From positions 6,756,693 to 6,820,692 of the forward strand of contig NC_091208.1 of the NCBI RefSeq assembly GCF_040958095.1: DNA of 64,000 bases, given 5' to 3'. Each line of letters opens with the position of its first letter. Positions within the stretch are counted from its first letter, which is position 1. Positions 34,086 through 45,753 of this stretch are shown here, in pieces. The notes beneath the pieces were generated by a model that saw nothing but the letters and a program-made list of their open reading frames with translations, did not search any database and was not told the origin of the DNA. This stretch comes from Procambarus clarkii. Lineage: Eukaryota; Arthropoda; Malacostraca; Decapoda; Cambaridae. A program made the position numbers and the translations under genes.

Positions 34086-34319
34086 CTATTTTTTCTTGCT
34101 TCGAGTAATCATTTGATGTTTGTACTCGGCGTAGTCTGGTGGGAAAAGGTCCTTTGACAATGTGGTTTCGTCGCCTTCAAATAAGATTACTTCGTTCCTT
34201 AGTATGTACTTTGAGTCTGGATCATTCAGCAGGCATTCCGCATACCTTGTGTTGAGCATTTTGCTGGAGAGGCGTCTGTATTCGGGAGATCCATATGTAA
34301 TTTTTTTCACATTGATCAT
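34086..34319 (-). CDS. RET-W small second ORF, 77 codons, overlapping ORF1 as ATGA
   Basis: It starts MINVKKITYGSPEYRRLSSK and ends HQMITRSKKK. The ATG overlaps the ORF1 TGA in the string ATGA, an arrangement used for termination-reinitiation in some retroelements. Function unknown, no recognised domain, basic C-terminus. Differences from copy 1 include three amino-acid changes and one silent change in the part compared, so selection is not evident. Confidence 0.45.
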   Translation of the reverse strand: MINVKKITYGSPEYRRLSSKMLNTRYAECLLNDPDSKYILRNEVILFEGDETTLSKDLFPPDYAEYKHQMITRSKKK

Positions 34320-35738
34320 ATAGTGCGGAGACTCTTGGAGACTCTTGGAGACTCCTCTGTTGCAGGAGATGGTGATTGTGCTTCAACGTCAACCGAGGCA
34401 GTAGAGTCATCATCGGAAGACAAGTGTTGGTTTGCAGAAGCATCAGGTGTAGGTACCTGTGAAGCTGGTGTAGTCTCAGGTGCGGCTGGTGTAGTTTCTA
34501 GTGAAGCTGGTGTAGTCTCAGGTACCACTGGAGAAGTAGATGGTTCGTCTGGAGTAGCAGTGTGCAAGGATATTGCAGAGTCTGTAGCAGGTTGCACAGG
34601 GTGGGCGTCAGCAGACAGGATATCTGCCAATGCAGTTGAAGAGATGGTGATGTTAGAAGCTTCTGGCTGGGAAGAGCAGGTGGGAAACATGTCCTCTGGT
34701 ATAACGGAGGTCGGTAGCTGGTTCACTTTGTACAATTCATTCAGAATTCTGTACCGTTGTTTAAGATCTCCGCCTGAGAGCTCCGTTGCGAAGTGAATCA
34801 AAGCTGCAACAGTGCTATCAGGGGTGGCTGAAGGCGTCGTGAGTAAGGATGGCTGGCTGGTTTGGTGCAGAGGAGTCGTCTGAGGCTGTGAATGGCTGGC
34901 GCGGGAGTTGCTGGTCCAGTAGTTTGATTGCGCGCCGCTCGCGGCGCCACTTGTCGGGAGTGCTGGGAAGGTCTCTTCTTGTATATTGAATGATTTCAAT
35001 CTTGGGGTAGAATTGCGAGGTCTGTCGTCGATCATTTTCTTGATTTCTTCCTGTCTGAAGGGGCAGTCTTGAGAGATGGCTGTGTGGTCACCGTTGCAGA
35101 GTAGACAACGTTTGGTGGTGGCATTGTAGGTCCTGTGATGGTGTTCCCCAGCACAAATGCTGCATTTCTGCAGCGGGTTTGGGCACTTCTGAAGGTAGTG
35201 GATGTATTGATAACACCTAAAACACTGACGTAGGCGGAAATAGCTCTGTCTGGAGATCTGGTGGGGCGTGCAGGCTATTCCGCAGCATCTGAGGCCGTTG
35301 TCGGCTGCGAGAGTAGCCTCTGCCGGAATCTTGAGGGTGACCTAGCTTGAGGGTGGGCTTCCCGTTCTCACACTTCTGGATGAGATGGGCCGAAACGGCT
35401 GAGAGGGATCGGTTCAGAGTGTTTATGCTCTTCACGATCTCAGTGATGGGCTGTTCAGCGATGATGTCACTCACTCTGTGAATGAATATTGTCTTTACTG
35501 CCTGGAACTGGTGGGGAGGCAGGAGTGTTAAGCCCTTTTCCTCGAGTGCAATGGTCGTTGTCGTGGTGAATAGGGCTTCTAGTGCTACTGCACTACTGAA
35601 GAGGATTTGGGGTCCATTTACGTCCATGACGACGTCGATGGGTGCTACCCCTGAGGTCGAGGTCAGTAGGTCCATGATCTCGGCCTTGTTGAATGTGGTG
35701 TCGGTTTCTCGGAACCGCACCTTCACTCTAAACAGCAT
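34316..35738 (-). pseudogene. RET-W ORF1 (zinc-knuckle RNA-binding protein), one frameshift
   Basis: It starts MLFRVKVRFRETDTTFNKAE. A frameshift near 35,340 separates the N-terminal part from a cysteine-rich part with CFRCYQYIHYLQKC, CSICAGEHHH and CLLCNGDHTAISQDC, arranged as CCHC knuckles. The later part is open from 35,035 to the stop at 34,316 and includes SFNIQEETFPALPTSG and the Thr/Pro-rich linker. Its likely role is packaging element RNA. Its N-terminal half is only about 40% like copy 1, while the C-terminal part is about 97% alike. Confidence 0.8.
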
Positions 35739-35856
35739 GGTGCCTATTCAGACACCACGCTAAAGATAAGGAGGGAAGCGCTCACGTTGCTGCTCAATAT
35801 TTATCCTCCCGGCAGTGCTAGGTGCAAGCTTTCTCTCCGCTGGTCTGTGTGCGCGA

Positions 35857-36609
35857 CATTATTAATCTAAAGGTTTAATTTATATCATTAATAATTTTTT
35901 TTCAATTGCAAGACTTTAGTTTTGTGCTAAAATTTAATAAATTTGAAAAAGAAAGGTTCTAACAATTTTTTTTATTTTATATTGGTAATCAAATTGTAAT
36001 TTACCCATATTTCTAAAATAAGAACTAATTGTATTCAAGAAGTAATAAATATTAATATCCTGCGCTAACTCCTACACTCATAGGGTCGGTTGGTCGTCAT
36101 TTTCTATACCGCTTTAATGGTAACTTTTATTTTCATTTTTTTTATGTTTCATTCCACCAGATATTTTGTGTTGATACTTCGAATACCTTATTAATATTCC
36201 GTTTGTGTACCGTATTTTTAGGCCACTGTCATAGTCGTGAGTGAGCAAGGATCACTTAGCTAATGAGGCACCATTCCTTCCTCACCCCCCTCCCCCCCCG
36301 ACCATTCCCTGATCCTTATCCTGTAATTGGATGCAGTGTCTGGTTACAGTTACGTTGTGGCTGAGGGTGTGGAGGCTGGTGTTGATGTTGTTCAGGGCCT
36401 TGTTGAGGTTGGTGATGCAGTGCCTGGTTATGGTTATGTTGTGGCTGAGGGTGTGGAGGCTGGTGTTGATGTTGTTCAGGGCCTTGTTGAGGTTGGTGAT
36501 GCAGTGTCTGGTTATGGTTATGTTGTGGCTGAGGGTGTGGAGGCTGGTGTTGATGTTGTTCAGGACCTTGTTGAGGTTGGTGATGCAGTGCCTGGTTATG
36601 GTTATAACA
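35857..36609 (+). repeat. AT-rich segment, lead and 84-bp array (about 3.3 copies)
   Basis: AT-rich to about 36,055, lead to 36,327 (CGTATTTTTAGGCC, poly-C, CCTTATCCTGTAATTGGATG), 84-bp units 36,328-36,606 ending GGTTATAACAATAAGCAC. LINE-C then cuts in. Confidence 0.9.
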
Positions 36610-37377
36610 ATAAGCACTAATGACCAAGTCACCTTTTCAAGAAAGAGATATGTAGTAGACAATCGCCAACATTCAACAGATTCTGACAACAAACAACCTC
36701 CCATGCATAACCATCCCACCCAACATGACACCACACCCAGCACCCATCACACTCCCACCCCCCCTTCAACCCCCAGGCATCAAGCCCAGATCCTCGCGCT
36801 CCCCCATCTCCCCCTGTCACCCCCAGGAACAAAACCCAACATAATCCCCTCTCGACCCCCCCCCCATGACCGCCACCTCTCTCCAGGCAAATAGATCACC
36901 AAAACACAAGATAACTCTCCAGACAAAAAGAAATAACTCACCAAAACACCAGAAAACTGAGACAGCACAAAGACGGACATCAGCTACCAAAAAGCAAGTG
37001 TCCTTCTTCACCTTAGCCTACGAGCCCAACAAGTCAGCCCATCTCACGCCCCACACGTTAGCCCACCTCACCCCTAACCCTCCACCCCCCCATTACTCAA
37101 TGCCACACAAGTACCAAACCAATGACCCTGTTAGCTCAGCTAAAACACTTGTTACACTCAGCCAATAGGACCAACTCCTCCCCAGGCCACCCCTACACCC
37201 CCACCGCAAAAATGGCCAAATGCTCACCAGGAACCCTTAAAAACGGCTCCAACACACTCTTCATACCCCAACGATCATCCCCAGAATTATCTACCACACG
37301 AACCATGGCTCATGGGAGAACCTCTCCGATTTATTCGCCTCAAACCCCTATTCCCCTCCTCATCAAGTCAGTAAACA

Positions 37378-38030
37378 ATGAAAATCACACAATTCAACGT
37401 TAGAGCTTACTACAGTATCAGGCACCTAATTGCTAACTTTGTGGAGACCGACAGACCGGATGTGCTGTTACTGAGCAGCACATTCGTGACGACCTCTCAC
37501 AAAATTAGACATTACGGCTACACAACATACCAATCCCCCGATGAAGCACATGAAGAGGGTTGCTATTCTGGTTAAAAGCACTTATAAACATGACCTCCTC
37601 ACTACCAACTAGCAGCACAAACACTTCCTAACAATCAACATTTACACTCAACATGGACACATGATCAGTGGCACCACTTACATTCACCCAAACTTAGGCC
37701 TTCCTCTCAAGGACTTAAATACCCTCCTCAACCATCCACACATACCGGTCTTCCTCCTGGTAGACCTAAACACACAACACCAAACATTCAACCACCATCA
37801 ACACAACATGTACAGTCAACAACTGCACCAACTTCACCAAAGCACACACCTCACCTTCCTTGGCCCAGACTTCAAAAGAAGCTACACACACAATGGGACT
37901 AGGAGACCAGATCTCACCCTCACCAACAGAGCAGGCACCCACATCCAGTACTACATTACCCCTGGACCCATCACCGGCTCAGATCACATACCCATGTCAC
38001 TCACAATCTCTAGCAATCTCATACTCATCC
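37378..38030 (+). pseudogene. LINE-C APE-type endonuclease
   Basis: MKITQFNVRAYYSIRHLIAN starts the domain and RPDVLLLSSTF follows. After a break near 37,575 come VFLLVDLNTQH, RRPDLTLTNRAG and GSDHIPMSLTIS, which match the order of endonuclease motifs (GDxN-like, RxSxIDL-like, SDH). It would nick the target DNA. It is broken by frameshift and stop codons between the two parts. Confidence 0.78.
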
Positions 38031-38599
38031 CAGCCACCCCACATTATGGCTATCAAAATTCAGACTGGTAAGCCTTCAATCAGCACCTAAATACCAGCAC
38101 ACAACCCTACAACTTCCAAGATAAACCAACGACAGACTCCCAAATCCTCTCTATGCAAAACAACCTCATACAAGCGGCTGACGCAACCATATCAAAAACT
38201 ACCCACAAAACCAGACACTTCTTCTTTCCCTCCAGCAGAACCAAAAGTCTACTCATCTGCTACCACGACAGATTCTCCCGCAACCTTATCAGATACGGCC
38301 AGGTAAACACAGACCTCACTATGCTCAAAAACTACATACTCAACAGCCAAGACCTCGACCATGCCAACCACTGGAAGAAACTCATACAAAAAGACTGAAC
38401 TACACAGAAAAACAACTCCACAACAATTCTGGAACTTCATAACGAGGATCTAGGGCAACTCCTCCTCTTCTGTTTTTACATACTTCACTCATAACAATCA
38501 AATTTCACTGACCCTTCAGAACTAGTAGACATATTCAAACAATACTGGCAGGATATCTTCAACCCTCACCCCTCACAGCCAACAGCAATGCACAACATT

Positions 38600-39690
38600 A
38601 ACAGAGTAGAAACATGCATCCGACACAACCCTCAGGCCATCACACACTACTCACCATTGACCTCACGACACTAAACGACTTACAAAGTCACCTCACAGCA
38701 TCGATACAACCAGCTGAAGTGAAACTCATGCTTAAAAATACCCGACGAAAAGTTCCAAGAGCCTATAACATAAGCCGAGCTCTCCTCAAACAACTTCCCG
38801 ACCCTCTACTCCTTGCACTCTCTGACGTATACAACGCCTCACTAATAACTGAATATTTCCCAAGCCCATTCAAAGAAGCCACAGCAATCCACATCCCAAA
38901 ACCCAAAAAGTCCCCGACAGACCCCAAGAACTACAGACCGATCAGCCAACTAGAGACACTAGGAAAAATAAACGAAAAACTTATAAATCATAAACTCGGA
39001 CATCACCTACAACACCAAAACATACTAACAGACAAACAATTTCGCTTCAGACAACACCGCTCCACACAAGATGCACTCAACATAGTAACAAATTACCTCT
39101 CCATTAACAAGCACCAAAGGGTCAAGACGGACCTATGACATAGCAAAGGACGTTGAAAAGGCGTTCGATACAGTATGGCACGACGGCCTAAGATACAAAC
39201 TCTGTACTCTATTCCAACTATCTGATAACATGCAGAGGCTACTTTGCAGCTTTTTTAACAAATAGAAAGATGTAGATCAAGTTCCTCAGCAAGCTGTCAG
39301 GTTACTTCAACCTAAATCAGGTGTCCCCCAGGGTTCAGTTCTCTTATCGACCCTATACATACTCTATATAAACGATATTCCTGACCCAATATACTGCACA
39401 TCAATGACCCTTTGCTACGCTGACGACGTAACCCAACTGATCTCGGACTACATGATTGACGCCCTCACACGGAAAGCACAGGAAGAAATAGACAAAGTAA
39501 CCCTCTGGGAACACGACTAGCGGATAAAAACAAACCCCAACAAGTCCAAAATCACATACTTCTTCTACAATAAACTACGCAACCCAACCCCAATGAAACT
39601 CTACTCTCAGTCACCCGACCCACCCCAGATCCCAAGAGTCAACAACACCACAGTACTTGGACTCACACTAAACTCTAAACCTCTGCTTTC
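38600..39690 (+). pseudogene. LINE-C reverse transcriptase, broken
   Basis: Visible RT order: KEATAIHIPKPKKSPTDPKN, YRPISQLETLGKINEKLI, EKAFDTVWHDGLRYKL (after a frameshift near 39,135), SGVPQGSVLL, LYILYINDIPDP and CYADDVTQL (catalytic YADD). A stop lies at 39,518-39,520. The rest of the protein continues after the nested LINE-B at 40,505. Confidence 0.85.
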
Positions 39691-39702
39691 ACACACATGA
39701 AG

Positions 39703-40503
39703 GAAAAAAAATGGCTGCTAAAGTTCAACTCAGGAAAGTGTAAGGTGATGAAATTAGGCGAAGGGAGCAGGAAGCTGAACACAAGGTATCATCTGGGAAG
39801 TGAAATCCTGCAAGAGTCAAATATAGAGAAAGATTTGGGGGTTGATATCACACCGAACCTGTCCCCAGAGGCCCACATCAAAAGAATATCATCAGCAGCA
39901 TATGCTAGACTGGATAACATAAGAACTGCCTTTAGAAACTTGTGTAAGGAATCTTTCAGAACCCTGTATACCACTTATGTAAGACCAATCCTAGAGTATG
40001 CAGCTCCAGCCTGGAGTTCATACCTAGTTAAACACAAGACAAAGTTAGAGAAGATTCAGCGGTATGCCACCAGGCTTGTCCCGGAACTGAGAGGAATGAG
40101 CTACGAGGAAAGGCTAAAGGAGCTGAACCTCACATCCCTGGAAAACAGAAGAGTAATGAGAGACATGATAACCACCTACAAAATTCTCAGGGGAATTGAC
40201 AGGGTGGACAAAGACAAACTCTTCAGCACGGGTGGGACACGAACAAGGGGACACAGGTGGAAACTTAGTACCCAGATGAGCCACAGAGACGTTAGAAAGA
40301 ATTTTTTCAGTGTCAGAGTAGTTAATAAATGGAATGCACTAGGAAGTGATGTGGTGGAGGCTGACCCCTTACACAGTTTCAAATGTAGATATGATAGAGC
40401 CCAGTAGACTCAGGAATCTGTACAACCATTGATTGACAGTTGAGAGGCGGGACTAAAGAGCCAAAGCTCAACCCCCGCAAGCACAATTAGGTGAGTACAT
40501 ATA
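39703..40503 (+). mobile_element. LINE-B 5'-truncated copy nested in LINE-C
   Basis: Only the RT C-terminal part and 3' UTR are present. The frame 39,697-40,407 has KWLLKFNSGKCKVMKLGEGS, IEKDLGVDITPNLSPEAHIK, YVRPILEYAAPAW and LVPELRGMSYEERLKEL and ends at TAG 40,405-40,407. The 3' UTR (GATTGACAGTTGAGAGGCGG, CAATTAGGTGAGTACAT) closes it. Flanks ACACACATGAA (39,691-39,701) and ACACCCATGAA (40,504-40,514) are an 11-bp target duplication with one mismatch. Confidence 0.88.
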
Positions 40504-40504
40504 A

Positions 40505-40932
40505 CACCCATGAAAGCTATAGCCTCAAAGGCTGTAACAAAGCTCTTCCCCCTCAGACATTCCTCCCAAGACTCCAAGCTCTATCTGTACAAAACACTCT
40601 TTCTCCCACTCCTAACATATGCACCGATCCCACTTTTACTTGCAGCTCTAACAGGTAGGAAAAAACTCCAGCGTACCCAGAACAGGGCTCTGAGATGGGT
40701 GTTCGATACCCACTGGCAGGACTTCACCACTAGTGAAGCCCTGCATGGAAGGGCGAACATCCTGTCTCTGAACATAACCTGGGACATTATGGGGAAGAAA
40801 CAGATCACAAGAATTCTCACCTATCATGACAACTACGACGCATTCCTCAGAAACATCCTAAGTAGACCTAAACATACTCACAACCTCTTTAACCTGATCG
40901 ACGACCCACCTCCTGCTCCGTCCTTTACATAA
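40505..40932 (+). pseudogene. LINE-C RT C-terminal domain after the nested insertion
   Basis: MKAIASKAVTKLFPLRHSSQ, YKTLFLPLLTYAPIPLLLAA and KKLQRTQNRALRWVFDTHWQ are the standard post-RT region of jockey-group LINEs. It ends at TAA 40,930-40,932. Confidence 0.8.
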
Positions 40933-40985
40933 CCCCTCTCCTCTACTAAACCACTACTCAAATCAACTAGCTCCAAACTACATAG

Positions 40986-41213
40986 CCTCCTTAACTCTTC
41001 TACCCCCCTCTTTAGGGGGGGGGGGGTGGGACCTGTTCGCTCCCTTTTTCCGGTGCCTTGGGTGGGGCACGATGCTGATTAGCAAATTCAAGACCACATC
41101 TGGTGAGAGCCCCAGGGCACACCCAGCTGAGGGCTGCTATCTCCGTGGGCGCTCCGAAAGATGAAATGTTGTCACAAAGATCCGATTCCTTGCCTCCGTT
41201 GCTTAGTCTGGTC
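40986..41213. other. Short region without recognised features
   Basis: A G-run (TTTAGGGGGGGGGGGGTGGG) and about 170 bp of unassigned sequence separate LINE-C from the next LINE-B. No gene seen. Confidence 0.4.
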
Positions 41214-42360
41214 ATAAGCCTTTGACACAGTACCGCATAAGAGGCTGGTACATAAGCTGGAGAGACAGGCAGGTGTAGCTGGTAAGGTGCTCCAGTGGAT
41301 AAGGGAGTATCTAAGCAATAGGAGGCAGAGAGTTACGGTGAGGGGTGAGACCTCCGATTGGCGTGAAGTCACCAGTGGAGTCCCACAGGGCTCTGTACTC
41401 GGTCCTATCTTGTTTCTGATATATGTAAATGATCTCCCAGAGGGTATCGATTCATTTCTCTCAATGTTTGCGGACGATGCTAAAATTATGAGAAGGATTA
41501 AAACAGAAGAGGACTGTTTGAGGCTTCAAGAAGACCTAGACAAGCTGAAGGAATGGTCGAACAAATGGTTGTTAGAGTTTAACCCAACCAAATGTAATGT
41601 AATGAAGATAGGTGTAGGGAGCAGGAGGCCAGATACAAGGTATCATCTGGGAGAGGAAATTCTTCAGGAGTCAGAGACGGAAAAAGACTTGGGGGTTGAT
41701 ATCACGCCAGACCTGTCTCCTGCAGCACATATCAAGCGGATAACATCAGCGGCATATGCCAGGCTGGCCAACATACGAACGGCATTCAGAAACTTGTGTA
41801 AAGAATCATTCAGAACTTTGTATACCACATATGTCAGGCCAATCCTGGAGTATGCAGCCCCAGCATGGAGTCCATATCTAGTCAAGGATAAGACTAAACT
41901 GGAAAAGGTTCAAAGGTTTGCCACCAGACTAGTACCCGAGCTGAGAGGTATGAGCTACGAGGAGAGACTACGGGAATTAAACCTCACTTCGCTGGAAGAC
42001 AGAAGAGTTAGGGGGGACATGATCACCACATTCAAGATTCTGAAGGGGATTGATAGGGTAGATAAAGACAGTCTATTTAACACAAGGGGAACACGCACAA
42101 GGGGACACAGGTGGAAACTGAGTGCCCAAATGAGCCACAGAGATATTAGAAAGAACTTTTTAGTGTCAGAGTGGTTGACAAATGGAATGCATTAGGAAGT
42201 GATGTGGTGGAGGCTGACTCCATACACAGTTTCAAGTGTAGATATGACAGAGCCCGATAGGCTCATGAATCTGTACACCTGCTGATTGACGGTTGAGAGG
42301 CGGGACCAAAGAGCCAGAGCTCAACCCCCGCAAACACAACTAGGTGAGTACAACTAGGTG

Positions 42361-42362
<2 letters not shown>
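41214..42362 (+). mobile_element. LINE-B copy with longest intact RT and complete 3' end
   Basis: Starts inside the RT at AAGCCTTTGACACAGTACCG (KAFDTVPHKR). The frame 41,287-42,195 is open for 302 codons: SGVPQGSVLGPILFLIYVND, MFADDAKIMRRIKTEED (catalytic FADD), KWLLEFNPTKCNVMKIG, DLGVDITPDLSPAAHI and LVPELRGMSYEERLREL. A one-base loss near 42,160 shifts the last 30 codons. The 3' UTR ends in two copies of AACTAGGTGAGTAC and runs into (CA)n. It is 5'-truncated. Confidence 0.9.

Positions 42363-42394
<32 letters not shown>
42363..42394. repeat. (CA)n tract at the left edge of the 16.7-kb second copy
   Basis: About 32 bp of CA, followed by an A-run and ATGGAAAAAAAGAACAGGG as at 6613. Left of it the two copies share nothing. 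Confidence 0.9.
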
Positions 42395-42398
<4 letters not shown>

Positions 42399-44050
42399 AA
42401 AAAAAAATGGAAAAAAAGAACAGGGAAACAAAGGGCTGGCATTCCGAAAGGGAAACTATAAGGAGATGCATAAATTCCTAAGGGATATACAATGGGTCAC
42501 AGAACTCAGAACCAAGTCCGTACAAGACATAATGGACTATGTCACCCAAAAGTGTCAGGAGGCTGTAAGCAGGTTTGTCCCAGCACGACAGGAAAAAACA
42601 GAGAAGCAAAAGAAGAATCCATGGTTTACTAGGGAATGTATGAAAGCAAAGGAGCTGAATAAAAGGGCATGGAGAAACTTCCGAAATAACAGAACACCCG
42701 AAAGTAGAGAGATAACAGAGAACCAGGAACGAGTATGTTAGTGTGAGAAGAGCAGCTGAGAAAAGGTATGAAAATGATATAGCTAACAAAGCCAAGACCG
42801 AACCAAAGCTACTACACAGTCACATCAGGAGGAAGACAACAGTGAAGGAACAGGTGATGAAACTTAGGGTGGGTGAGGACAGGTACACAGAGAATGACAA
42901 AGAGGTGTGTGAGGAACTCAAAAAAAGGTTCCAGGAAGTCTTTACAATAGAACAAGGAGAAGTCACGGCGCTAGGTGAGGTGGCAGCAAACCAGGCGACC
43001 TTGGAAAGGTTTGAAATTACAAGTGATGAGGTCAAGAAGCACGTATTGAAGCTGGACGTGAGAAAAGCTTTTGGGCTGGACGGAATCTCACCATGGGTAT
43101 TGAAAGAGTGTACAGGATCACTTTGTTTGCCACTCTCCATAGTGTATAGTAGGTCACTGGAAACGGGAGACCTACCAGAAATATGGAAGACGGCTAATGT
43201 AGTACCAATATACAAAAAGGGTGACAGACAAGATGCACTGAACTACAGGCCAGTGTCCTTAACTTGAATACCATGCAAGGTGATGGAGAAGATTGTGAGA
43301 AAAAACCTAGTAACACATCTGGAGAGACGAGACTTCGTGACAACCCATCAACATGAGTTCAGGGAGGGTAAATCTTGCCTTACAGGCTTAATAGAATTCT
43401 ACGATCAGGTGACAAAGATTAAGCAAGAAAGAGAAGGATGGGCGGGCTGCATTTTTTTGGACTGTCGAAAAGCCTTTGACACAGTACCCCATAAAAGGCC
43501 GATGCATAAGCTGGAGAAACAGGCAGGAGTAACTGGTAGGGCGCTCCAGTGGATAAGGGAGTACCTAAGCAATAGGAAGCAGAGAGTTACAGTGAGGGGG
43601 GTGAGACCTCAGATTGGCGTGAAGTCACCAGTGGAGTCCCACGGGGCTCTGTAATCGGACCTATCCTGTTTCTGATATACGTAAATGATCTCCCAGAGGG
43701 TATAGACTCATTCCTCCCAATGTTTGCTGACGACGCCAAAATTATGAGAAGGATTAAGACAGAGGAGGACAGCATGAGGTTTCAACAAGACCTGGACAAG
43801 CTGCAGGAATGGTCGAACAAATGGTTGTTAGAGTTTAACCCAAGCAAATGTAATGTAATGAAGATAGGGGTAGGAAGCAGGAGACCAGATACAAGGTATC
43901 ATTTGGGAGACGAAATACTTCAGGAGTCAGAGAGAGAGAAGACCTGGGGGTTGATATCACGCCAGACCTGCCCCCTGAAGCTTATATCAAGAGGATAACA
44001 TCAGCGGTATATGCCAGGTTGTGTAAGGAATCTTTCAGAACATTATATAC
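42395..44050 (+). mobile_element. LINE-B fragment (linker plus RT), second copy
   Basis: Counterpart of 6604-8255, with the same broken frames (42,743-43,267; 43,280-43,654; 43,720-43,998). FADDAKIMRRI is one Arg longer than in the first copy. Joined to the endonuclease part at about 44,050. Confidence 0.88.
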
Positions 44051-45753
44051 CATATCTCATCCCCTCCCTGTTCCCCCTTCAATTGACCCCCACCCCTCAC
44101 TCCAGCATCATCTGTGACCTCGTTACCCACCCCACATCTCACGCCCATGGAACATCTTCCCCCATCAGCAGAACGCTCACTAAGAAGACAACATGAGAAG
44201 GGACAGAAGAAAGTGAGTCTCAAGGCATTGTACACTAACATAAATGGGATTACAAATAAAACAGATGAACTTGGAGAATGGGTACTTGAAGAAAACCCAG
44301 ACATAATAGCACTCACAGAAACAAAGCTAACGAAAATCATAACAAATGCAGTGTTCCCACAGGACTACTGTGTTGTGAGGAAAGAGAAGGAAGAGGAGGT
44401 GGTGGTGTAGCTCTGCTGGTAAGAAAAGGCTGGGATTTTGAGAAAATGGTTATTCAGGGCTGTAAAGGTTTCAGTGACTATATACCAGGTACAATAGCAA
44501 CTGGAGGACAAAAAATTGTAGTCGCAACCATATATAACCCTCCACCAAATGACAGAAGACCCAGACAGGAATATGATAGAGACAACATGGCCATCATTAA
44601 CATAATAGAGTGAACAGTGTCTTTCGCTAGTATGAATGGATCTGGACTACTAATCATGGGGGATTTCAACCATGGGAAGATTGACTGGGAGAACAGAGAC
44701 CCGCATGGAGGACCAGATACATGGAGAGCTAAGCTGCTGGACGCGGCAACAAGAAACTTTCTTAGTCAGCATATCAAGGATCCAACAAGAATGAGAGGAG
44801 AGGATGAACCAGCTATCTGATATTTCCCCTTAATGAGTGGGATATAAGGGAGGTTAAGATGGAAGCACCCTTAGGAATGAGTGATCACAGTGTATTGATC
44901 TTTGAGTACTTGGTAGAGGTAGGACTTATCTTCCCCCAAAAAGAACTAGAAAACAAAAAACTGGCTTACCGAAAGGGGAATTATGAGGGGATGAAAAGTT
45001 TCCTAAGGGATATACCATGGGACACAGACCTCAGAGCTAAGTTGGTACAACGCATAATGGACTTTGTCACCCAAAAGTGTCAGGAGGCAATAAACAGGTT
45101 TATCCCTGCACAAAGGGAAAAATCCGAGAAGCAAAAGAAGAATCCATGGTTTAACAGGGCATGTATGGAAGCAAAGGTACTGAACAAAAGGGCGTGGAGG
45201 AACTTCCAAAATAACAGAACACCAGAAAACAGAGATTCCAGAGAACCTGGAATGAATATGTTAGTGTGAGAAGGGAAGCAGAGAAAAATTATGAAAATGA
45301 TATAGCAAGCAAAGCCAAGACCAATCCAAAGCTACTCCACAGTCACATCAGGAGGAAAACAACAGTGAAAGAATGAATGAAACTTAGAACAGGAGAGGAC
45401 AGGTATACAGAGAATGACAAAGAGGTGTGTGAAGAACTCAACAAGAGGTTCCAGGAGGTCTTCACAATAAAACATGGTGAGGTCACTGCGCTAGGAGAGG
45501 GGGCAGTAAACCAGGCGGCCTTGGAAGAGTTCGAAATTACGAGAGATGAGGTCAAGAGACACCTGTTGGATCTGGATGTGAGAAAGGCTGTTGGTCCAGA
45601 CGGGATCTCACCATGGGTATTAAAAGAGTGTGCAGAGGCACTCTGCTTACCACTCTCCATAGTGTATAGTAGGTCACTGTAGACGGGAGTCCTACCAGAA
45701 ATACGGAAGGCGGCGAATGTGGTCCCAATATACAAAAAGGGTGACAGACAAGA
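44051..45753 (+). mobile_element. LINE-B fragment (endonuclease plus start of RT), second copy
   Basis: Counterpart of 8256-9958: YTNINGITNKTDEL, GDFNHGKIDW, MSDHSVLIFEYL, AVGPDGISPWVLKECAE. Here 45,377-45,682 is open where the first copy has a TGA near 9634. Still a pseudogene. Confidence 0.87.

Larger units (their letters stand above)
33802..35856 (-). mobile_element. RET-W copy 2: complete ORF1-only retroelement, 2.05 kb
   Basis: Flanked by CATTATT at 33,795-33,801 and 35,857-35,863. Read on the minus strand it has a 5' leader, an ORF1 with start ATG at 35,738, a short overlapping ORF, a 3' UTR and a (TTCA)n tail. No endonuclease or RT follows, so it must borrow machinery. It looks like a half-LINE of the HAL1 kind. 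Both ends and the target duplication are present, so the small size is not due to 5' truncation. Confidence 0.82.
36610..40985 (+). mobile_element. LINE-C, near-complete non-LTR retrotransposon with nested LINE-B
   Basis: It inserts just after AATAAGCACTAATG of the macro-satellite spacer. 36,620-37,370 is a C-rich, proline-coding 5' part in which no ORF1 domain is recognised. 37,378-38,010 is an endonuclease, 38,600-39,690 and 40,505-40,932 an RT and C-terminal domain. The element is split by LINE-B at about 39,703-40,503. The end near 40,985 is approximate. Multiple stops and frameshifts show it is dead. Confidence 0.82.
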
